DNA of 64,000 nt, from contig DAZV01000051.1 in the NCBI GenBank assembly GCA_002083825.1, positions 1-64,000 of the forward strand, in the 5' to 3' direction. Source of the DNA: Candidatus Sericytochromatia bacterium S15B-MN24 CBMW_12. GTDB taxonomy: Bacteria > Cyanobacteriota > Sericytochromatia > S15B-MN24 > UBA4093. The notes beneath the pieces are model-generated. The model saw nothing but the letters and a program-made list of their open reading frames with translations, did no database searches and was not told where the DNA came from. The position numbers and the translations under genes are program-made. Positions 8,170-16,916 of the stretch are shown piece by piece (within the stretch, counting starts at the first letter, position 1; the number at the start of each line of letters is the position of its first letter).

Positions 8170-8646
8170 ATGGCCACGACGACCGAAAAAGGACGCATGA
8201 TAGCCGAGAATCGGCGGGCGTTTCACGAATACCTCATCCTCGACCGGGTCGAAGTCGGCATCGCGTTGACGGGCACCGAGGTCAAGAGCCTCCGCATGGG
8301 GAAGGTCAGTCTGCTCGATTCTTTCGCCCGGGTGGAGAACGGGGAGGTTTGGGTTCATCACCTGCACATCGCGCCGTACACGATGGGCAACCGCTACAAT
8401 CATGAACCCATGCGGCCGCGCAAGCTCTTGTTGCATCGCAGCGAGATCAGCCGGCTGATCGGGAAGACCAAGGAAAAGGGCCTGACGCTCATCCCGCTCA
8501 AGCTCTACTGGCACGGGGACTGGGCGAAGATGGAAATCGGGCTCGCGAAGGGCAAGCAGTTGTACGACAAGCGCGACGCTCTGGCGGCCAAGGAATCCAA
8601 GCGGGACGTCGAGCGGGCGCTCAAGGAGCGCAGCCGCGAGAGCTGA
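8170..8646 (+). CDS. smpB: SsrA-binding protein SmpB
   Basis: A 158-residue SmpB, which binds tmRNA and delivers it to stalled ribosomes for trans-translation. Family hallmarks are present: GTEVKSLR, the A-P-Y-T-M-G-N-R-Y-N-H segment, R-P-R-K-L-L-L-H and a basic C-terminal tail (KRDVERALKER). The frame is open 42 codons further upstream, but the ATG at 8170 with GAGGGA in front gives the usual SmpB N-terminus. No ssrA gene was found in this window. Confidence 0.96.
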   Translation: MATTTEKGRMIAENRRAFHEYLILDRVEVGIALTGTEVKSLRMGKVSLLDSFARVENGEVWVHHLHIAPYTMGNRYNHEPMRPRKLLLHRSEISRLIGKTKEKGLTLIPLKLYWHGDWAKMEIGLAKGKQLYDKRDALAAKESKRDVERALKERSRES

Positions 8647-8671
8647 ACGCGTGTTAAGCCCTGGCTAAACC

Positions 8672-8699
8672 TTGACAAAGGTTGGTCCCGTGATATACT
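8672..8699 (+). promoter_or_regulatory. Sigma-70 type promoter of the yceD-rpmF-plsX-fab operon
   Basis: TTGACA (8672-8677), a 16-bp spacer and TATACT (8694-8699) form a near-consensus promoter 55 bp before the yceD start. Transcription should begin near 8706, inside the first copy of a tandem repeat. Confidence 0.88.
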
Positions 8700-8700
8700 G

Positions 8701-8739
8701 ACCAGGTTGTCTAACCAGGTTGTCTAACCAGGTTGTCTG
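8701..8739 (+). repeat. Three tandem 13-bp repeats at the transcription start
   Basis: The unit ACCAGGTTGTCTA occurs three times head to tail at 8701-8713, 8714-8726 and 8727-8739; only the last base of the third differs. The array starts one base after the -10 box and ends just before the AAGGAGG ribosome-binding site (8743-8749), so it makes up almost the whole leader. Confidence 0.97.
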
Positions 8740-8754
8740 TGGAAGGAGGTTTTT

Positions 8755-9234
8755 ATGCTGCTTCGCGTGGAAACCCTGCTGCAGGCTCAGGAGAAGACGA
8801 CTCAAATTTCGTTTCATGAGGCGATCGACTTTCCCAGGGATCTCGGCAGGCTAACCCGCCCCTTGGTGGGAGACGTTGCCGTCACCCGAACGGAAGACGA
8901 TCGGTACTTGCAGATCCAGGGGACGTTATCGACTGAAGCCGAGTTGCGCTGCGATCGCTGTCTAGGGCCGGTACCCACCGCCCTCAGCATCGACGTGGAC
9001 GAGGTCTTGGCGGTGGCGGACTCACCGATCGAAGCGTTGGAAGTGGACGAGGCGGTCCCCGCGACCGGAGACCTCGATCTCTCCGACTTGTTGCGGCAGT
9101 ATCTACTGCTCAACTTGCCCAGCCGGAAACTCTGCGGTTGCAAACCAACCTTCGGGAAGGACGCGTCGCAGATAGACCCCCGTTGGCAGAAGCTCGAAGC
9201 CCTATTAAGCCGGACGACCGAGGAGGATTCCTAA
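8755..9234 (+). CDS. yceD: YceD/DUF177 family protein (23S rRNA accumulation)
   Basis: A 159-residue DUF177 protein. The family is linked to 23S rRNA accumulation and large-subunit assembly and nearly always precedes rpmF, as here (4 bp gap). Two Cys pairs are visible, C-D-R-C near residue 65 and C-G-C near residue 127, which may bind metal. The AAGGAGG site and a strong promoter in front suggest high expression. The stop is followed at once by the L32 gene. Confidence 0.9.
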   Translation: MLLRVETLLQAQEKTTQISFHEAIDFPRDLGRLTRPLVGDVAVTRTEDDRYLQIQGTLSTEAELRCDRCLGPVPTALSIDVDEVLAVADSPIEALEVDEAVPATGDLDLSDLLRQYLLLNLPSRKLCGCKPTFGKDASQIDPRWQKLEALLSRTTEEDS

Positions 9235-9238
9235 CACC

Positions 9239-9418
9239 ATGGCACAACCCAAGAAGAAGACCTCAAGCTCCAAGCAGGGTCACCGCCGCTCTCACTGGAA
9301 GGCCGAGGCCCCTAACCTCAGCTCCTGCAAGAACTGCAAGGCGCCCAAGCTGTCCCACACCGTTTGTCAGGTCTGTGGCCAGTACAACGGCAAGCAGGTT
9401 CTCGCGGTCGCTGAGTAA
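9239..9418 (+). CDS. rpmF: 50S ribosomal protein L32
   Basis: A 59-residue L32 starting MAQPKKKTSSSKQGHRRSHW, with the zinc ribbon C-K-N-C and C-Q-V-C (both pairs intact). It lies 4 bp after yceD, with the yceD 3' end supplying GAGGA as ribosome-binding site. It is a large-subunit protein near the peptidyl transferase exit region. The four-Cys form needs zinc; whether a zinc-free paralogue exists elsewhere cannot be seen. Confidence 0.97.
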   Translation: MAQPKKKTSSSKQGHRRSHWKAEAPNLSSCKNCKAPKLSHTVCQVCGQYNGKQVLAVAE

Positions 9419-9445
9419 GCATCCGCCAGCGCCCTTTTGACGAGC

Positions 9446-10468
9446 ATGTCCGCCCGCATCGCGATCGACGCCATGGGGGGTGACTACGCCCCCTCTGAGC
9501 TCGTCAAAGGGGCGCTTTCCGCTTTGAAAAGCGACCCCTCCCTCTCGCTCATCCTGGTGGGCGACGAGGGTCTTTTGCGTGCCGAACTCGCCCTCAACGG
9601 TGCCTCGGAACTCGCCATCGAGATCGTCCATGCCTCCGAGACCATCGGCATGGACGAGGCGGCCGCGGCGGTTCGCCGCAAGAAGGACGCCAGCATCAAC
9701 GTGGCCATGGGCCTGGTCAAACGGGGCGAAGCGCAGGCGGTGGTGGCGCTCGGCTCGACCGGAGCCGCCATGTCGGCCGCGCTGCTGAGCCTGGGCCGGA
9801 TCAAGGGCATCGAGCGACCCGCCATCGGCGTGGTCATCCCCACCCTTCAAGGCCCCTGTCTGCTCATCGACGTGGGCGCCAACGCCGACTGCAAACCCCT
9901 CTACCTCCAGCAGTTCGCCATCATGGGGCAGGTCTACGCCCGCCAGGTCCTCAAGGTGGCCAACCCCCGGGTCGGCCTTCTCAACATCGGAGAGGAAAGC
10001 AGCAAGGGCAACGAACTTGCGCTTGCCAGCTATGCCCTCCTGGCCGAGACTCCGCGCCTGGGCTTCGTCGGAAACATCGAGGGGCGCGACATGACCCGCG
10101 GCAAGGCCGACGTGGTCGTCACCGACGGCTTCGTCGGCAACATCGTGCTCAAGAGCGCCGAGGGCTTCGCCGAGCTCTTCGAGACCCTGCTGCGGCAGAG
10201 CATCATGGCCGGTGGCCTGAAGGCCAAGCTCGGCGCCTGGCTCATGCGCCAGGCCCTCAAGAGCTTCAAGCGCCGGGTCGACCCCGCCGAGTACGGCGGC
10301 GCCCTCTTGCTCGGAGTGAACGGGGTCTGTATCATCGGACACGGATCGAGTCGCGCCTACGCCGTCTCCAACGCCATTCGCCTGGCCAAGGAAGCGATCG
10401 TCGGCGCCTCCGTGGCACGGATTGCCGAGCACCTCGCCCCCTCGGAAGGAACGCCTTCCACGACCTAG
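9446..10468 (+). CDS. plsX: Phosphate acyltransferase PlsX
   Basis: A 340-residue PlsX, which makes acyl-phosphate from acyl-ACP for the PlsY route of phospholipid synthesis. The hallmark IAIDAMGGDYAP opens the protein, and A-L-G-S-T-G-A-A and V-T-D-G-F-V-G-N-I motifs follow. A TTG three codons earlier is in frame, but the ATG at 9446 matches the family. It links ribosome gene rpmF to the fatty-acid genes in one operon. Confidence 0.95.
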   Translation: MSARIAIDAMGGDYAPSELVKGALSALKSDPSLSLILVGDEGLLRAELALNGASELAIEIVHASETIGMDEAAAAVRRKKDASINVAMGLVKRGEAQAVVALGSTGAAMSAALLSLGRIKGIERPAIGVVIPTLQGPCLLIDVGANADCKPLYLQQFAIMGQVYARQVLKVANPRVGLLNIGEESSKGNELALASYALLAETPRLGFVGNIEGRDMTRGKADVVVTDGFVGNIVLKSAEGFAELFETLLRQSIMAGGLKAKLGAWLMRQALKSFKRRVDPAEYGGALLLGVNGVCIIGHGSSRAYAVSNAIRLAKEAIVGASVARIAEHLAPSEGTPSTT

Positions 10469-10505
10469 AAAGCAAACCGGGTCGCCCGGTTGGATGAGTA
10501 GGATG

Positions 10506-11519
10506 ATGGTTCGAACCTTTCACCCCGTCGAGATCGTCGGCTGCGGCTCCTACGTTCCCGAAAAAGTGGTCACCAACCACGATCTCGAAGCGTTGATGAA
10601 CACCTCGGACACCTGGATCGTCGAGCGGACCGGAATTCGCCAGCGCCACATCGCCCGGGACGATCAGGCCCTCTCGGACCTCGCCATTCCCGCGGCCAGG
10701 CAGGCCTTGGCCCACGCGGGGATTTCGGCCTCCGAAATCGACCTGATCATCGTCGGCACCTCCACTCCCGACATGCTGATGCCCGCGACCTCGGCCCTGG
10801 TCCAGCACGCCATCGGCGCGACCCGCGCGGCGGTCTTCGACATGGAAGCGGCCTGTACCGGATTCGTGCAGGCCTTCATCGTGGCCCAGCAGTTTCTCAT
10901 GACCGGAATGTACCGCAAGGCCCTGGTGATCGGCGGCGACCTGCTCTCGAAGTTCACCAACTTCAGCGATCGCGGCACCGGCATGCTCTTCGGCGACGGC
11001 GCCGGCGCGGTCGTCCTGAGCTCCGGCGGTCAAGACGCCATCCTCTCCAACCTCATGGGCGCCGATGGCTCGGGCGCCGACCTCATCACCATCCCCATCG
11101 GCTCGCGCGTGCCTCCCTCCGGCGAACGCGCCGATTCCGGCGGCCACCACGTCACCATGAAGGGCCGCGAAGTCTACAAGTTCGCCCTCGAGCGCGTCCC
11201 GCCCGCCATCCAGGAAGCCGCTCGCCTCGCCGGCCTCGAACTGTCGGAGATCGATCACTTCCTGATGCACCAGGCCAACGCCCGGATCATCGAGGCCGTC
11301 GCCAAACGCCTGGGACTCCCCATGGAAAAGATGATCGTCAACATCGACATGCGGGCCAATACGTCGGCGGGCACCGTCCCAATCGCGCTCGCCGAGTCGG
11401 CGCATTCCGGCCGGATCAAGGCCGGAGACACGGTCCTGATGGTCGGTTTCGGCTCGGGACTCACCTGGGCCGCCAGCGTCATTCGCTGGACCGCGGCCCC
11501 CTACTCGCAGGAGGACTAG
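10506..11519 (+). CDS. fabH: 3-oxoacyl-ACP synthase III (KAS III)
   Basis: FabH condenses acetyl-CoA (or a branched acyl-CoA) with malonyl-ACP to start fatty-acid synthesis. The 337-residue protein has the active-site Cys117 in MEAACTGF, the histidine in LMHQANARI and the asparagine in NTSAGTVP. In-frame ATGs at 10494, 10503 and 10506 compete; the last gives the usual short lead-in to GCGSYVPEK. It is followed directly by fabD. Confidence 0.95.
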   Translation: MVRTFHPVEIVGCGSYVPEKVVTNHDLEALMNTSDTWIVERTGIRQRHIARDDQALSDLAIPAARQALAHAGISASEIDLIIVGTSTPDMLMPATSALVQHAIGATRAAVFDMEAACTGFVQAFIVAQQFLMTGMYRKALVIGGDLLSKFTNFSDRGTGMLFGDGAGAVVLSSGGQDAILSNLMGADGSGADLITIPIGSRVPPSGERADSGGHHVTMKGREVYKFALERVPPAIQEAARLAGLELSEIDHFLMHQANARIIEAVAKRLGLPMEKMIVNIDMRANTSAGTVPIALAESAHSGRIKAGDTVLMVGFGSGLTWAASVIRWTAAPYSQED

Positions 11520-12470
11520 ATGAAACTCGTCATGCTCTTCCCCGGCCAGGGTTCCCAGGTCACCGGCATGGGGCGCGCGCTCGCGGAGGCCTTCCCGATC
11601 GCCTTGGAGACCTTCGTCGAGGCCGAAGGCGTCACCGGTCTTCCGCTGCGCCAGCTGGCCTGGGAGGGCCCGGAGGAGGCGCTCAAATCGACCGACATCG
11701 CCCAGGTGGCGCTCTTCGTGACGTCGATGGCCGCCTGGCGCGTTTACCGCCAGCACGGAGGAGCCGCAGCCACCTGGATGGCCGGCCACTCCCTGGGCGA
11801 GTACTCCGCTCTGGCAGCCTCCGGGGCGCTCGACTTCGCCGAAGCGCTGCTCCTGGTGCAGAAGCGCGGCCAGCTCATGGCCAAGGCCGAGAAGGGCACC
11901 ATGGCCGCCATTCTGGGACTCGAGTCCGAGCGGCTAGAAGCCATCTGCCAGGCAGCCACCGAGACCGTGGTCATCGCCAACTACAACTCCCCCGATCAGC
12001 TGGTGATCTCGGGAACGCCTGAGGGCGTCGCCCAAGCCTCCCAGATGGCCAGCGCGGCCGGAGCCAAGCGCGTGGTGCCGCTTTCGGTCGCGGGCGCCTT
12101 CCATTCCCCGCTGATGGAAGTCGCCTCGGTCGATCTCAACAGCGCCCTCGATCGCGCCGACTGGAACCGCGCGGCGGAACCCGTCATCACGAACGTCGAC
12201 GCGACGCCCACCCAGGAAGCGCACGAATTTGCCGCCAAGCTTTCGGCTCAGCTGGCAAGTCCCGTTCGCTGGAGCGACGCCATGCGCTGGGCGCTGGATC
12301 ACGGCGCCGAGGGCTTCGTGGAGCTCGGTGCCGGACGCGTCCTTTCGGGACTGGTCAAGAAACTCGATCGCAAGATTCCGACCTTCAACGTGGAGGACCC
12401 GGAGAGCCTGCGCAAGACCCTCGAGGCGCTGAACGCGACTCCGGCGGTTCTCGGCGCGACCCCCTTGTAG
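11520..12470 (+). CDS. fabD: Malonyl-CoA:ACP transacylase
   Basis: FabD loads malonyl groups from CoA onto acyl carrier protein. The 316-residue protein opens with LFPGQGSQ, has the nucleophile Ser91 in GHSLGEYSA and the catalytic histidine in GAFHSPLM. The ATG touches the fabH stop codon and its GGAGG site lies inside the end of fabH, so translation is coupled. Confidence 0.96.
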   Translation: MKLVMLFPGQGSQVTGMGRALAEAFPIALETFVEAEGVTGLPLRQLAWEGPEEALKSTDIAQVALFVTSMAAWRVYRQHGGAAATWMAGHSLGEYSALAASGALDFAEALLLVQKRGQLMAKAEKGTMAAILGLESERLEAICQAATETVVIANYNSPDQLVISGTPEGVAQASQMASAAGAKRVVPLSVAGAFHSPLMEVASVDLNSALDRADWNRAAEPVITNVDATPTQEAHEFAAKLSAQLASPVRWSDAMRWALDHGAEGFVELGAGRVLSGLVKKLDRKIPTFNVEDPESLRKTLEALNATPAVLGATPL

Positions 12471-12604
12471 CCCCCCTCCTGCTCCACAGGGGTAGGATCA
12501 CGCGAGCCAGTCTTCACCCCGCGAGGGCAAGAAAAAACGGCCCAAGCCGGAACGTCGCACGGTGAAACGGCTCGTCAAGGCAGTTAAAAGCAGGCAGTTG
12601 TCAG

Positions 12605-13348
12605 ATGAAACACTTAGACGGTAAAGTAGCATTGGTCACGGGCGGGTCCCGAGGCATCGGGCGGGCGATTTCCGAGGCACTCGCCAAGGCGGGCGCACGG
12701 GTCGCGGTCAATTACGTCTCGAACCAAGCGGCCGCCGATGAGGTGGTGGAAGCCATCCGTTCGGCCGGTGGCGACGCCGTCGCACTCCAGGGCGACGTCG
12801 CGCGGTCCGAGGCGGTCGATCTTCTTCTCGCCCAGATGCTGGAGTGGGGCGGCAAGATCGACATCGTGGTCAACAACGCGGGGATCACCCGGGACGGCTT
12901 GCTGCTCCGGATGACGGAAGCGGACTGGGATCAGGTGATCGACACCAATCTCAAGAGCGTATTTCTGGTCTCGAAGGCGGTGGCGAAGCCGATGATGAAG
13001 CAGCGGGGGGGACGGATCATCAACGTCGCCTCGGTGGTCGGCGTGACCGGAAACGCGGGGCAAGCCAACTACGCCGCGTCGAAGGCGGGAATCCTCGGCT
13101 TCACCAAGTCCATGGCCAAGGAGCTCGGATCGCGAAACATCCTCGTCAACGCGGTGGCTCCGGGGTTCATCAAGTCCGAGATGACGGCCAAGTTGCCTGA
13201 CGGCACCCAGGCCGAGTATCTGAAAAGTCTTCCTCTCGGCCGTTTCGGCGAGCCGGAAGAAGTCGCGTCGCTCGTCGTTTACCTGGCCTCGGAGGGATCC
13301 TATATCACCGGGCAGGTCTTCAACGTCGACGGCGGCATGGTAATGTAG
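12605..13348 (+). CDS. fabG: 3-oxoacyl-ACP reductase
   Basis: FabG reduces 3-oxoacyl-ACP with NADPH. The 247-residue short-chain dehydrogenase has the nucleotide-binding [10 protein letters not shown] (residues 12-21), NNAG (90-93) and the catalytic Ser143, Tyr156 and Lys160. The C-terminus ([10 protein letters not shown]) is typical. It lies 134 bp after fabD, and only a weak ribosome-binding site precedes the ATG, so it may have its own start of transcription in that gap. Confidence 0.96.
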   Translation: MKHLDGKVALVTGGSRGIGRAISEALAKAGARVAVNYVSNQAAADEVVEAIRSAGGDAVALQGDVARSEAVDLLLAQMLEWGGKIDIVVNNAGITRDGLLLRMTEADWDQVIDTNLKSVFLVSKAVAKPMMKQRGGRIINVASVVGVTGNAGQANYAASKAGILGFTKSMAKELGSRNILVNAVAPGFIKSEMTAKLPDGTQAEYLKSLPLGRFGEPEEVASLVVYLASEGSYITGQVFNVDGGMVM

Positions 13349-13422
13349 CAAGAAACTACTAGCTTTACTTGTAAGCGATTAACCGTAAGCTAACGCTGAA
13401 GGCAATCAACGGAGGATTAAAC

Positions 13423-13668
13423 GTGTCCGAGCAAGCTCTCTTTGAAAAGGTCAAGAAGATCATCGTCGAACAGCTTGGGGTGAGCCCCGAGGAAGTCACC
13501 ACCGAGTCCAGCTTCAGCGAGGACCTCGGCGCCGATTCGCTCGACACGGTCGAGCTGGTCATGGCCCTCGAGGAGGAGTTCGAGGTGGAGATTCCCGACG
13601 AAGACGCCGAGAAGCTGACCACGGTTCGTTCGGTTCTCGACTACGTCAAGTCGCACCAGCCGGCCTAA
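13423..13668 (+). CDS. acpP: Acyl carrier protein
   Basis: An 81-residue acidic ACP with the phosphopantetheine attachment Ser39 in [10 protein letters not shown]. It carries growing acyl chains as a thioester. The GTG start at 13423 follows a good GGAGG site, and upstream codons would not fit the family. It sits between fabG and fabF as in many genomes and is followed by a strong terminator. Confidence 0.98.
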   Translation: MSEQALFEKVKKIIVEQLGVSPEEVTTESSFSEDLGADSLDTVELVMALEEEFEVEIPDEDAEKLTTVRSVLDYVKSHQPA

Positions 13669-13688
13669 CAGCGGCTTCAGCCTCAAGG

Positions 13689-13720
13689 CGGCCCGGGCCT
13701 TGGCCCGGGCCGTTTCGTTG
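13689..13720 (+). terminator. Terminator after acpP
   Basis: CGGCCCGGGCC (13689-13699) and GGCCCGGGCCG (13702-13712) form a perfect stem followed by TTTCGTT. It separates acpP from fabF, so fabF-rnc-rpe should have a promoter of its own; a TAGAAT at 13744-13749 is a possible -10 box without a good -35. Confidence 0.88.
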
Positions 13721-13811
13721 TGGCGCCCCCGCCTGCTCTGAGGTAGAATGGGGGGATTCGGCGCCGGGTCAAAACCTGCGCCTGAACCAATAGAGGGGAG
13801 AAAAAGACGTC

Positions 13812-15053
13812 ATGAATTCACGCGTCGTCGTGACCGGGCTCGGGGCCCTCTCCCCGCTAGGCGCGGATCTCGAGAAGACCTGGGAAGGCCTCACGCAGGG
13901 ACGAAGCGGCATCGGCCCCATCACGCGCTTCGATGCCACGACCCATGCCACCCGGATCGCCGGGGAGGTGCCTGATTTCGACCCGACCCGCTACATGGAT
14001 CGCAAGGAAGCCAAGCGAACCGCTCGCTTCGCGCAGTTCGCGATCGCGGCCGCCAAGCAGGCCTGGGCCCATGCGGGCCTGGAGGGCGCGCAGGTCGATC
14101 ACGAGCGGGTCGGAGTCTACATCGGTTCCGGCATGGGAGCGCTCGACGTCCTCGAAGAACAGATCCTCATCATGAACGCCAAGGGCCCCGACCGGGTCAG
14201 CCCCTTCTTCATCCCCATGACCATCGTGAACATGGCCGCCGGAAACGTCGCCATCCACCTGGGCGCCAAGGGTCCCAACCTCTGCCAAGTTTCGGCCTGC
14301 GCCACCGGCGGTCACTCGATCGGTGACTCCTTCCACCGCCTTCAGCGCGGAGAAGTCGACGTCATGATCGCGGGCGGCGCCGAGGCCGTGATCGGAGCGA
14401 CGGCCATCGCGGGCTTCAACGCCGTCAAGGCCCTCTCCACCAGCAACGACGACCCCACGCATGCCTCGCGCCCCTTCGACTCCGAACGCGACGGCTTCGT
14501 CATGGGCGAAGGCGCGGGCATCATGATCCTCGAGACCCTGGAACACGCCCAGAAGCGCGGAGCGCGTATCCTCGGCGAGATCGTCGGCTATGGCCTCAGC
14601 GGCGACGCCTACCACATCACCTCCCCGGGTCCGGAGGGCGAAGGCCTCACGCGCGCCATGCTCATGGCCTCCCGGGACGCGGGAATCGGTCCCGAGGCCA
14701 TCGGCTACGTCAACGCCCACGGGACCTCCACCAGCCTGAACGACATGACCGAGACCCAGGCCTACAAGACCTACTTCGGTGAGCGAGCGGCCAGCGTGCC
14801 TATTTCCAGCACCAAGTCCATGACCGGACATCTGCTCGGGGCGGCCGGTGGCATCGAGGCGATCGCGACCGTCATGGCCCTTCATTCGGGTATCCTGCCC
14901 CCCACCATCAACCAGCGGAATCCCGATCCCGCCTGCGATCTCGACTACATCCCCAACCAAGCCCGTCAGCAGCAGGTCGAGTACGCCATGTCCAACAACC
15001 TCGGATTCGGCGGCCAGAACGTCAGCCTGATCTTCAAACGCTGGCATGACTAA
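13812..15053 (+). CDS. fabF: 3-oxoacyl-ACP synthase II (KAS II)
   Basis: FabF elongates acyl-ACP by condensation with malonyl-ACP. The 413-residue protein has Cys163 in VSACATGG and the two histidines of the KAS II triad in NAHGTST and MTGHLLGAAGG. Length and motifs are normal; only the residues after the active-site Cys (GGHSIGDS where GAHAIGDA is common) are slightly unusual. Its stop overlaps the rnc start by 8 bp. Confidence 0.97.
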   Translation: MNSRVVVTGLGALSPLGADLEKTWEGLTQGRSGIGPITRFDATTHATRIAGEVPDFDPTRYMDRKEAKRTARFAQFAIAAAKQAWAHAGLEGAQVDHERVGVYIGSGMGALDVLEEQILIMNAKGPDRVSPFFIPMTIVNMAAGNVAIHLGAKGPNLCQVSACATGGHSIGDSFHRLQRGEVDVMIAGGAEAVIGATAIAGFNAVKALSTSNDDPTHASRPFDSERDGFVMGEGAGIMILETLEHAQKRGARILGEIVGYGLSGDAYHITSPGPEGEGLTRAMLMASRDAGIGPEAIGYVNAHGTSTSLNDMTETQAYKTYFGERAASVPISSTKSMTGHLLGAAGGIEAIATVMALHSGILPPTINQRNPDPACDLDYIPNQARQQQVEYAMSNNLGFGGQNVSLIFKRWHD

Positions 15054-15831
15054 AGACCTCAACCTCCTCTTCGCGAGGCTCGGGCTCCCGATCATTCCGG
15101 AGGCCGAACCCCGCTTCATCGAGGCGCTCACCCACGCTTCAACCGGCAAAGGCCTAAACTACGAGCGCATGGAATTCCTGGGGGACGCCGTTCTCAAGCT
15201 GGCCGTGAGCGAGCTGATCTACGAGCGGCTTCCCGATGCCAGCGAAGGCGTGCTCACCAAGATTCGCGGACGCGTCGTGGCCGACGTCACCATCGCCAAG
15301 GTGGCTCGCGACCTCGATCTCGGCGCCTACATGCGCATGGGGATCGCCGAGCGCAAGAGTGGCGGCGATACCAAGGTCGGCAACATCGCGGCCGCCTACG
15401 AGGCTCTCCTGGCGGCCATCTACCAGACCCATGGCTGGGACGTGCTGATAGGTCTCGTCGCCACCCACCTTGAGGCGGAGCTTCATGCCGCCATCCAGGA
15501 TCCCGGTGCCGAGAACTTCAAGGCACTGCTGCAGGAAGCCACCCAGGCACGGTTTGCCGTGTTGCCGGTGTATCAGCTGATCGGCGGCGAAGGCCCTCAG
15601 TTTCAGCACACCTTCATCGTCGAGGTGCAAGTCCTGGATCGCGTTCTCGGTCAGGGCCGCGGCCACACCAAGAAGGCCGCCGAACAACAGGCCGCCGGCA
15701 TGGCCCTGCCCCGCCTCGATGAACTCCTGACAGCTCCCTCCGCCGAGACTCCCCGGGCCGAGGTTCCCGACGCCAAGGCTCCCAAGACCGAGACGTCCAG
15801 TGCCAGGTCCCCCGAGAGGAAAACGTCATGA
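15046..15831 (+). CDS. rnc: Ribonuclease III with an atypical active site
   Basis: RNase III cleaves double-stranded RNA in rRNA processing and mRNA turnover. The 261-residue protein has the signature [11 protein letters not shown] with E40, E43 and D47, a double-stranded RNA-binding domain (about 157-225) ending [13 protein letters not shown], and an extra low-complexity tail of about 30 residues (Pro/Glu/Lys/Thr). Aligning with the E. coli enzyme, the metal ligand D114 is replaced by Ala116 while E117 is kept as E119. The gene overlaps fabF and rpe, so it sits in one coupled operon. Confidence 0.93.
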   Translation: MTKDLNLLFARLGLPIIPEAEPRFIEALTHASTGKGLNYERMEFLGDAVLKLAVSELIYERLPDASEGVLTKIRGRVVADVTIAKVARDLDLGAYMRMGIAERKSGGDTKVGNIAAAYEALLAAIYQTHGWDVLIGLVATHLEAELHAAIQDPGAENFKALLQEATQARFAVLPVYQLIGGEGPQFQHTFIVEVQVLDRVLGQGRGHTKKAAEQQAAGMALPRLDELLTAPSAETPRAEVPDAKAPKTETSSARSPERKTS

Positions 15832-16493
15832 CGCGGCCCGTGCTCGTCGCACCCTCCATGCTCGCCGCCGATTTCGCGAACCTCGCGAGCGAACTTCAGC
15901 GCCTCGAAGCCGCCGGCGCCGACTGGATCCATCTGGACGTCATGGACGGCCACTTCGTCCCCAACCTGACCTTCGGCCCGCCCGTGATCGCCGCCATGCG
16001 CCCTCACAGCCGGCTTCCCTTCGACGTTCACCTCATGATAGCCCCGCCCGAGCCGTACCTGGCCAGCTTCCGGCAAGCGGGCGCCGACTGGATCACCGTC
16101 CACGCCGAAGCATGCCCGCATCTTCACCGCACGGTTCAAGGCATCAAGGAACTGGGAGCCAAGGCGGGAGTCTCGCTCAACCCATCCACCCCGGAGGACG
16201 CGCTGCGCTACGTTCTCGACGATCTCGACCAGGTCCTGGTCATGAGCGTCAACCCGGGCTTCGGCGGACAGCGCTTCATCCCTCAGATGCTCGAGAAGAT
16301 CCGGCGCCTCCGCGCATGGATCAGCGAACGGGGACTGACCTGCCGGATCGCCGTGGACGGAGGCATCACCGCCGAGACCGCGGCGCTGGTGCGAGAAGCG
16401 GGCGCTGACGTGCTGGTGGCAGGCAGCGCGGTCTTCGGCCAGCCCGACATGACCCGGGCCATCGCCTCCCTGCGAGGAAATACCCTTCCCTAG
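15828..16493 (+). CDS. rpe: Ribulose-phosphate 3-epimerase
   Basis: Rpe interconverts ribulose-5-phosphate and xylulose-5-phosphate in the pentose phosphate pathway. The 221-residue TIM-barrel protein has the metal/active-site segments [39 protein letters not shown] and AVDGGI. Start and rnc stop share ATGA. A strong terminator follows 115 bp later. Confidence 0.96.
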   Translation: MTRPVLVAPSMLAADFANLASELQRLEAAGADWIHLDVMDGHFVPNLTFGPPVIAAMRPHSRLPFDVHLMIAPPEPYLASFRQAGADWITVHAEACPHLHRTVQGIKELGAKAGVSLNPSTPEDALRYVLDDLDQVLVMSVNPGFGGQRFIPQMLEKIRRLRAWISERGLTCRIAVDGGITAETAALVREAGADVLVAGSAVFGQPDMTRAIASLRGNTLP

Positions 16494-16529
16494 CCCAAAG
16501 CTCGTTACGGCGTTCTCTCGCGGTCCTAA

Positions 16530-16568
16530 TCAACAGCCGCCGGCGCTACTCAACAGCCGCTGGCGCTA
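16530..16568 (+). repeat. Two tandem 20-bp repeats
   Basis: TCAACAGCCGCYGGCGCTA occurs at 16530-16548 and again at 16550-16568 with one mismatch, in the gap between rpe and the terminator hairpin. No function is evident. Confidence 0.85.
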
Positions 16569-16608
16569 GCCTGGCTCGGCGACGCCGCCCGGACGCTGCC
16601 CGGAAGAA

Positions 16609-16638
16609 AGGCCCTGCAACTTGCAGGGCCTCGTTTCT
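16609..16638. terminator. Bidirectional terminator between rpe and the small minus-strand gene
   Basis: AGGCCCTGCAA (16609-16619) and TTGCAGGGCCT (16621-16631) form a strong hairpin. On the plus strand CGTTTCTT follows, on the minus strand TTCTTCC. It can end both the rpe transcript and the convergent small gene. Confidence 0.82.
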
Positions 16639-16817
16639 TACAGATCGCGGTGGCTCCTCCATGAGCTCTGGTCAGAGTCTCCCCGGTCTCCCCGATTCGC
16701 CAAACCATAGTCGACGACGCGGGTCACGGTCTTCGGCATGGGGGCCGGAAAGGTAGGTTTGGTCCCTTTGCGGGGTAACTTGCGAATGAACGCGGGGAGT
16801 TTCGGCTCCGTTGCCAT
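16638..16817 (-). CDS. Small basic protein, unknown
   Basis: A 59-residue frame on the minus strand that starts MATEPKLPAFIRKLPRKGTK. It has an excellent AGGAGG site 7-8 bases before the ATG and ends at the terminator hairpin, which together argue for a real gene. The protein is rich in Lys, Arg and Pro, with an N-terminal half that is basic and a C-terminal half with repeated G-D-R-G-D. No signal peptide, Cys or known domain is present. It could be a nucleic-acid-binding mini-protein or a peptide precursor; neither can be shown. Confidence 0.55.
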   Translation of the reverse strand: MATEPKLPAFIRKLPRKGTKPTFPAPMPKTVTRVVDYGLANRGDRGDSDQSSWRSHRDL

Positions 16818-16916
16818 ACTCGACCTCCTGCATCGTCAACCACAATCCAGTTCAGCGCTAGGTTCGGCCTTACTAGCCTCACAGCGCTTGGCGCTCACAC
16901 CGAATGACGGGCGCCT

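Noticed and set aside
8701..8739. CRISPR-like repeat array
   Set aside because: Units are 13 bp head to tail with no spacers; no cas gene is present in the window.
12471..12604. Short Lys/Arg-rich frame between fabD and fabG
   Set aside because: There is no start codon with a ribosome-binding site, and an upstream stop leaves fewer than 40 codons.
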